Notes under the pieces: model-generated | The model's database searches: none | Told to the model about the DNA's origin: nothing | What the model saw: the letters and a program-made list of their open reading frames with translations, nothing else | Program-made: the position numbers and the translations under genes | Source of the DNA: Rubrimonas sp036788415 | GTDB taxonomy: Bacteria; Pseudomonadota; Alphaproteobacteria; Rhodobacterales; Rhodobacteraceae | DNA length: 19,063 bases | Assembly: GCF_036788415.1 (NCBI RefSeq) | Contig: NZ_DAIQNN010000062.1 | Coordinates: 1 to 19,063, forward strand | Reading direction: 5' to 3' | Shown here: piece by piece, positions 15,861 through 19,063 of the stretch | How the letters are laid out: each line of letters begins with the position of its first letter | How positions within the stretch are numbered: position 1 is the stretch's first letter

Positions 15861-17281
15861 GCCTTGCGCGCCTTCCATTGGGCGCTGAAGGTGGGGCCTT
15901 CGGGCGCGGGCAGGTCGCGATGGTCGGTCCAGCCGCCGGCGAGCGGCATCGATCCGAACCGGCCGCGCCGTCCGCCAATGGCCGCCATGATCTTCATCGC
16001 GATCCCGGTGGCGAAGCGGTACAGGGCGGGGCGCGTGGCGAAAATCGCCCAGAGGCCGATCCCGTAGCGCACCGGCGTCGGCGTGATCCGCTTCTCGAAT
16101 TCGCGCTCGCGCCAGTGGCGCATCATGTTGGGGAGGGGGATTCGCATCGGGCACACCTCCTCGCAGCGCCCGCAGAAGCTCGACGCGTTGGGCAGCTGGC
16201 CGCCTTCCTCCACGCCGATCAGCGACGGCGTGAGGACCGCGCCCATCGGGCCGGGATAGACCCAGCCATAGGCGTGGCCGCCGATGCTCTGATAGACGGG
16301 GCAGTGGTTCATGCAGGCGCCGCAGCGGATGCAGCGCAGCATGTCCTGGAATTTCGAGCCGATCATGTTGGTCCGCCCGTTGTCGAGCAGGACGACATGG
16401 AACTCCTCCGGCCCGTCGGGGTCGCCGGGGCGGCGGGGGCCGCTGCTGTAGGTGTTGTAGACGCTCATCTCCTGCCCGGTGGCCGAGCGGCCCAGAAGGC
16501 GCAGGATCAGGCTCGAATCCTCCAGCGTCGGCACGATCTTCTCGATCGAGGCGAGGACGATGTGCACGCGCGGCAGGCTCTGCGACAGGTCGCCATTGCC
16601 CTCGTTGGTGACGATGACGCTCTGCCCGGTCTCGGCGATCAGCATGTTGGCGCCGGTGATCCCGACTTCGGCTTCGAAATATTTTCGCCGCAGCACGCTG
16701 CGCGCCTCGGCGACCATGCTGGAGATCTCGGACAGGTCGCGGTCCACGGGCAGATGCGCGTGGGTCTTGCGAAACAGCGCGTCGACTTCGGGCACCGTCA
16801 CATGGACGGCGGGGGCGATGATGTGGCTGGGCGTCTCGCCGCGCAGCTGGATGATGTATTCGCCCAGATCCGTCTCGACCGGGTCGATGCCGGCGGCGGC
16901 GAGCGCGTCGTTGACCCCGATCTCCTCGGACACCATCGACTTGCCCTTGTTCACGGTCTTCGCCCCCGCCTTGCGGCAGATGTCGAGGATGATCGCGTTG
17001 GCGTCCTCCGCGCCTTCGGCCCAGTGCACATGGCCGCCGCTCTCGATCACCTTCGCCTCATAGGCTTCGAGATATAGGTCGAGATGGGCGAGGACGTGGT
17101 CCTTCATGTCGCGAGCGGCGTCGCGCAGCGCGTCGAATTCGGGCAGCTCGGCCTTGGCCTTGGCGCGTTTGCCGACGAAGCCATGGCGCGTCGTGGTCAT
17201 GGCGCGCTGCATGTTCGGATCGACCAGCGCCGCCTTGACGTTGGACTTGAAGAAGCGGGTCGTGGGTTCGTGCGCCGTCAT
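15857..17281 (-). CDS. lutB: L-lactate utilization iron-sulfur protein LutB
   Basis: A 474-residue LutB/LldF-type protein, the electron-carrying part of the lactate-oxidising complex. The first two thirds form a LUD domain (VNKGKSMVSEEIGVNDAL at 110-127; GEYIIQLRGETPSHIIAPAVH at 140-160; GITGANMLIAETGQSVIVTNEGNG at 207-230). Then comes a ferredoxin-like part: CIRCGACMNHCP (C317, C320, C323, C327) and CGRCEEVCP (C370, C373, C377). These seven Cys match the family pattern for two [4Fe-4S] clusters. A C-terminal tail (about 385-474) follows. The start overlaps the lutA stop by 4 nt and GAGGG lies about 6 nt upstream. There is no signal peptide, so it is cytosolic. Confidence 0.96.
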   Translation of the reverse strand: MTAHEPTTRFFKSNVKAALVDPNMQRAMTTTRHGFVGKRAKAKAELPEFDALRDAARDMKDHVLAHLDLYLEAYEAKVIESGGHVHWAEGAEDANAIILDICRKAGAKTVNKGKSMVSEEIGVNDALAAAGIDPVETDLGEYIIQLRGETPSHIIAPAVHVTVPEVDALFRKTHAHLPVDRDLSEISSMVAEARSVLRRKYFEAEVGITGANMLIAETGQSVIVTNEGNGDLSQSLPRVHIVLASIEKIVPTLEDSSLILRLLGRSATGQEMSVYNTYSSGPRRPGDPDGPEEFHVVLLDNGRTNMIGSKFQDMLRCIRCGACMNHCPVYQSIGGHAYGWVYPGPMGAVLTPSLIGVEEGGQLPNASSFCGRCEEVCPMRIPLPNMMRHWREREFEKRITPTPVRYGIGLWAIFATRPALYRFATGIAMKIMAAIGGRRGRFGSMPLAGGWTDHRDLPAPEGPTFSAQWKARKA

Positions 17282-18063
17282 GGCTTGCCCTCCGCGATGG
17301 CGGGCCCGTGGGCCATGTCGGCCAGCACTTCGACGACATGGCGCGCCTGGGCCGTGGAGCCCGTGCGCTTGAGCTTGCCGGCGATGTTCATCAGGCAGCC
17401 CATGTCGCCGGCGAGCACAAGTTCGGCGCCGGTGGCCGCGATGTCGGCGACCTTGTCGGAGGCCATGCGGTTGGAGATGTCGGGGTATTTCACGCAGAAG
17501 GTGCCCCCGAAGCCGCAGCAGACCTCCGATTCGGCGAGTTCCTTCAGCGTCAGCCCCTCGACCGACGCGAGCAGGGCGCGCGGTTGCGCCTTCACGCCCA
17601 TATGGCGCAGGCTGGAGCAGCTGTCGTGATAGGTGGCGGTCCCGACATAGGAGGCGGGGACCGAGGTCACGCCCATGACGTCGGTCAGGAACGAGACGAT
17701 CTCGTGCGTCCGCGCGCCGAGCGCCTGCGCGCGGGCGCGCCAGTCGGGCTCGTCGTCGAACATGTGCGGATAGTCCCTGGCGATGGTGCCGCCGCAGGAC
17801 CCCGAGGGGACGACGACGTAATCGTAGCCCTCAAGCGCGGCGATGGTCTGCTTGGCGATCCGCTCGGCGGTGGCGCGGTCGCCGGAGTTCCAGGCGGGCT
17901 GGCCGCAGCAGGTCTGGCCATCGGGAACTTCGACATGGCAGCCGGCGTCTTCGAGCAACTTCACCGTCGCGAAGCCGACCGTCGGGCGGAACAGGTCGAC
18001 GAGGCAGGTGACGAAGAGCGCGACGCGCGGCGGCGGCGTGGGGGCGATCTGCTCGGGCGGCAT
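17278..18063 (-). CDS. lutA: L-lactate utilization protein LutA (two CCG domains)
   Basis: LutA is the cysteine-rich subunit of LutABC and resembles GlpC, GlcF and HdrB. The 261 residues hold two CCG domains. The first has C20 (FVTCLVD), C52-C53-G54 (TCCGQPAWNSGD) and C90 (PSGSCGG). The second has C149 (HDSCSSLR), C182-C183-G184 (VCCGFGGTFCVKYP) and C223 (GDMGCLMNI). The complete set suggests an intact iron-sulfur site. The frame extends to a TTG at 18087, but ATG 18063 is the better start because GAGGAG sits 4-5 nt before it. It is the first gene of the lut run. Neither the regulator LutR nor the permease LutP is in the window. Confidence 0.95.
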   Translation of the reverse strand: MPPEQIAPTPPPRVALFVTCLVDLFRPTVGFATVKLLEDAGCHVEVPDGQTCCGQPAWNSGDRATAERIAKQTIAALEGYDYVVVPSGSCGGTIARDYPHMFDDEPDWRARAQALGARTHEIVSFLTDVMGVTSVPASYVGTATYHDSCSSLRHMGVKAQPRALLASVEGLTLKELAESEVCCGFGGTFCVKYPDISNRMASDKVADIAATGAELVLAGDMGCLMNIAGKLKRTGSTAQARHVVEVLADMAHGPAIAEGKP

Positions 18064-18092
18064 GCTGCTCCTCGGGTTTTCAGACAAAACCA

Positions 18093-18121
18093 GAGCTAGC
18101 AGCGCCCCTCATGGCGAACAA
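18093..18121 (-). promoter_or_regulatory. Weak candidate promoter of lutABC
   Basis: On the minus strand TTGTTC (18121-18116) and TAGCTC (18098-18093) are 17 nt apart. They would place the RNA start near 18086, about 23 nt before lutA. Both boxes match the consensus poorly. The preceding ahcY terminator means a separate promoter must exist somewhere in 18064-18245. Confidence 0.3.
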
Positions 18122-18159
18122 CGCGCATCTCGTCGCGGGACTTTCGAGGGGGAAGGGGT

Positions 18160-18184
18160 GGAGCCGAGACGCAAAGCCGGCTCC
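18160..18184. repeat. Hairpin upstream of lutA
   Basis: GGAGCCG (18160-18166) and CGGCTCC (18178-18184) form a perfect 7-bp inverted repeat around an 11-nt loop. The loop contains one GACGCAA copy (18168-18174). There is no following U-tract. It could be an operator-side structure or part of a longer lutA leader RNA. Confidence 0.5.
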
Positions 18185-18193
18185 GACGCAACT

Positions 18194-18207
18194 TGATCAC
18201 GCGATCA
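18194..18207. promoter_or_regulatory. Near-palindrome, possible regulator binding site before lutA
   Basis: TGATC (18194-18198) and GATCA (18203-18207) form an inverted repeat across a 4-nt spacer, ACGC. It lies about 130 nt upstream of the lutA ATG in the short region that must hold lut control. lut and lld operons are often controlled by GntR/FadR-type regulators that bind such dyads, but this site does not match a consensus I can name. Confidence 0.3.
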
Positions 18208-18235
18208 CCATATCAATAGACGGTGACGATTGTGC

Positions 18236-18290
18236 GACGCAACACAAAAAAGGCCCGCCGCGTGCGCTGCGGCGAGCCCTATGTTGCGTC
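18236..18290. repeat. Nested inverted repeat enclosing the ahcY terminator
   Basis: GACGCAACA (18236-18244) and its exact reverse complement TGTTGCGTC (18282-18290) flank the terminator stem and its T-run. They could form a 9-bp outer stem only in RNA that has read past the T-run, or in a cruciform. Confidence 0.6.
18246..18278 (-). terminator. Rho-independent terminator of ahcY
   Basis: Read on the minus strand, GGCTCGCCGC and GCGGCGGGCC pair over 10 bp (one G-U) around a 7-nt loop and are followed at once by six Ts. It begins 28 nt after the ahcY stop. It separates ahcY from lutA, which points the same way. This is the only textbook terminator I see in the window. Confidence 0.85.
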
Positions 18291-18305
18291 TGCGCTACAG
18301 ACCGG

Positions 18306-19063
18306 TCAGTAGCGGTAATGCTCGGGCTTGAACGGCCCCTGCGGCGTCACGCCGATATAGGCGGCCTGCTCCTCGCTGAGTTCGGTGAGCTTGACGCCGA
18401 GCTTCGCCAGATGCAGCCGGGCGACCTTCTCGTCGAGATGCTTGGGCAGGACATGCACCGCCTTCTCATACTGCTCGCCGCGCTGGAAGAGCTCGATCTG
18501 CGCAAGCACCTGATTGGTGAAGCTCGCGCTCATAACGAAGGAGGGGTGGCCGGTGGCGTTGCCGAGGTTGAGCAGGCGCCCCTCCGACAGCAGGATCATG
18601 CGCTTGCCGTCGGGGAACTCGATCATGTCCACCTGCGGCTTGATGTTGGTCCACTTCATGTTCTTCAGGGCGGCGACCTGAATCTCGTTGTCGAAATGGC
18701 CGATATTGCCGACGATGCACATGTCCTTGAAGGCGCGCATGTCGTCGAGGGTCACGACGTCCTTGTTCCCGGTCGTGGTGATGACGATGTCGGCGCGCGG
18801 CGCGGCGTCCTTCAACGTCACCACCTCGAAGCCGTCCATCGCCGCCTGCAGCGCGCAGATCGGATCGACTTCGGTGACCAGAACCCGCGCGCCCGCGCCG
18901 GCGAGCGAGGCCGCCGAGCCCTTCCCGACGTCGCCATAGCCGCAGACCACGGCGACCTTGCCGGCCATCATCACGTCGGTGCCGCGGCGGATGCCGTCGA
19001 CCAGCGACTCCTTGCAGCCGTACTTGTTGTCGAATTTCGACTTGGTGACGCTGTCGTTGACGT
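18306..19063 (-). CDS. ahcY: Adenosylhomocysteinase (S-adenosyl-L-homocysteine hydrolase), partial (N-terminus beyond right edge)
   Basis: AhcY splits S-adenosylhomocysteine to adenosine and homocysteine with tightly bound NAD, keeping methylation reactions going. The visible 251 residues are the C-terminal half and match the family closely: VNDSVTKSKFDNKYGCKESLVDGIRR at the right edge, the NAD loop VAVVCGYGDVGKGSA (GxGxxG), TTTGNKDV, GNIGHFDNEI, the NATGHPSFVMS block, and the canonical end KPEHYRY. The frame runs off the window, so start, upstream control and any SAH riboswitch cannot be judged. It is followed by a strong terminator and then by lutA on the same strand. Confidence 0.98.
   Translation of the reverse strand, partial: VNDSVTKSKFDNKYGCKESLVDGIRRGTDVMMAGKVAVVCGYGDVGKGSAASLAGAGARVLVTEVDPICALQAAMDGFEVVTLKDAAPRADIVITTTGNKDVVTLDDMRAFKDMCIVGNIGHFDNEIQVAALKNMKWTNIKPQVDMIEFPDGKRMILLSEGRLLNLGNATGHPSFVMSASFTNQVLAQIELFQRGEQYEKAVHVLPKHLDEKVARLHLAKLGVKLTELSEEQAAYIGVTPQGPFKPEHYRY

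Larger units (their letters stand above)
18064..18305. other. Longest non-coding stretch (ahcY-lutA intergenic region)
   Basis: These 242 nt hold the ahcY terminator, the nested inverted repeat, three direct and one inverted copy of GACGCAA, a 7-bp hairpin, a TGATC/GATCA dyad, a weak promoter and the lutA Shine-Dalgarno. I see no convincing coding frame. Elsewhere in the window the gaps between genes are all under 100 nt. Confidence 0.7.

Noticed and set aside
18088..18196. A short plus-strand coding frame in the ahcY-lutA gap
   Set aside because: The open frame there continues from the antisense of lutA, has no ribosome site of its own and no protein-like features.
1..19063. Mobile elements, prophage, CRISPR, tRNA, rRNA or defence genes
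   Set aside because: I looked on both strands and found no transposase or integrase motif, no regular repeat-spacer array, no tRNA-like cloverleaf and no defence-type protein. The region reads as core chromosome.

Overview
The window is a very GC-rich stretch of bacterial chromosome, densely packed with genes. The gene content and order (glnD and a divergent lipoprotein beside rsmI-yraN-gshB, a full-length pyruvate carboxylase, lutABC, ahcY) fit an alphaproteobacterium, most likely Rhodobacterales. I cannot name a genus from sequence alone. I see no mobile element, phage gene, CRISPR array, rRNA or tRNA. This looks like core chromosome, not an accessory island.

Layout. (1) Positions 1-2706, minus strand: the N-terminal two thirds of glnD (PII uridylyltransferase, cut by the left edge), preceded by a periplasmic-binding-fold lipoprotein of the penicillin-binding-protein-activator type, with GTGA/ATG coupling between them. 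(2) Positions 2768-7334, plus strand: a tight run of six genes: rsmI, a YraN-family protein, a two-BON-domain lipoprotein, gshB, an HSL-family alpha/beta hydrolase and an RraA-like aldolase. Two junctions are ATGA overlaps and the others have 1-37 nt gaps. (3) Positions 7342-8001, minus strand: a rhomboid protease meeting the previous run tail to tail. (4) Positions 8088-14608, plus strand: trpS with a good sigma70-type promoter, an acyl-CoA synthetase whose only visible promoter implies a leaderless mRNA, a 64-aa single-span membrane protein, and pyc. (5) Positions 14615-18063, minus strand: lutA-lutB-lutC (L-lactate oxidation) followed by an unrecognised membrane/coiled-coil protein. (6) Positions 18064-18305: the longest non-coding stretch, with the ahcY terminator, a nested inverted repeat and a repeated GACGCAA motif. 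(7) From 18306 to the right edge, minus strand: the C-terminal part of ahcY.

How the genes relate: LutABC would turn L-lactate into pyruvate. Pyc, convergent with that operon, would carboxylate pyruvate to oxaloacetate, so the two sides of the 14609-14614 junction make a plausible lactate-to-TCA route. RsmI, TrpS and GlnD are translation and nitrogen-control housekeeping; GshB and AhcY serve thiol and methyl-cycle metabolism.

No clearly new system is visible. The best leads are small: the structured, repeat-bearing ahcY-lutA intergenic region, the probable leaderless acyl-CoA synthetase message, a Shine-Dalgarno sequence inside a perfect hairpin before the unknown gene at the end of the lut operon, two unrecognised membrane proteins, and abutting palindromes over the rraA-like/rhomboid stop codons.
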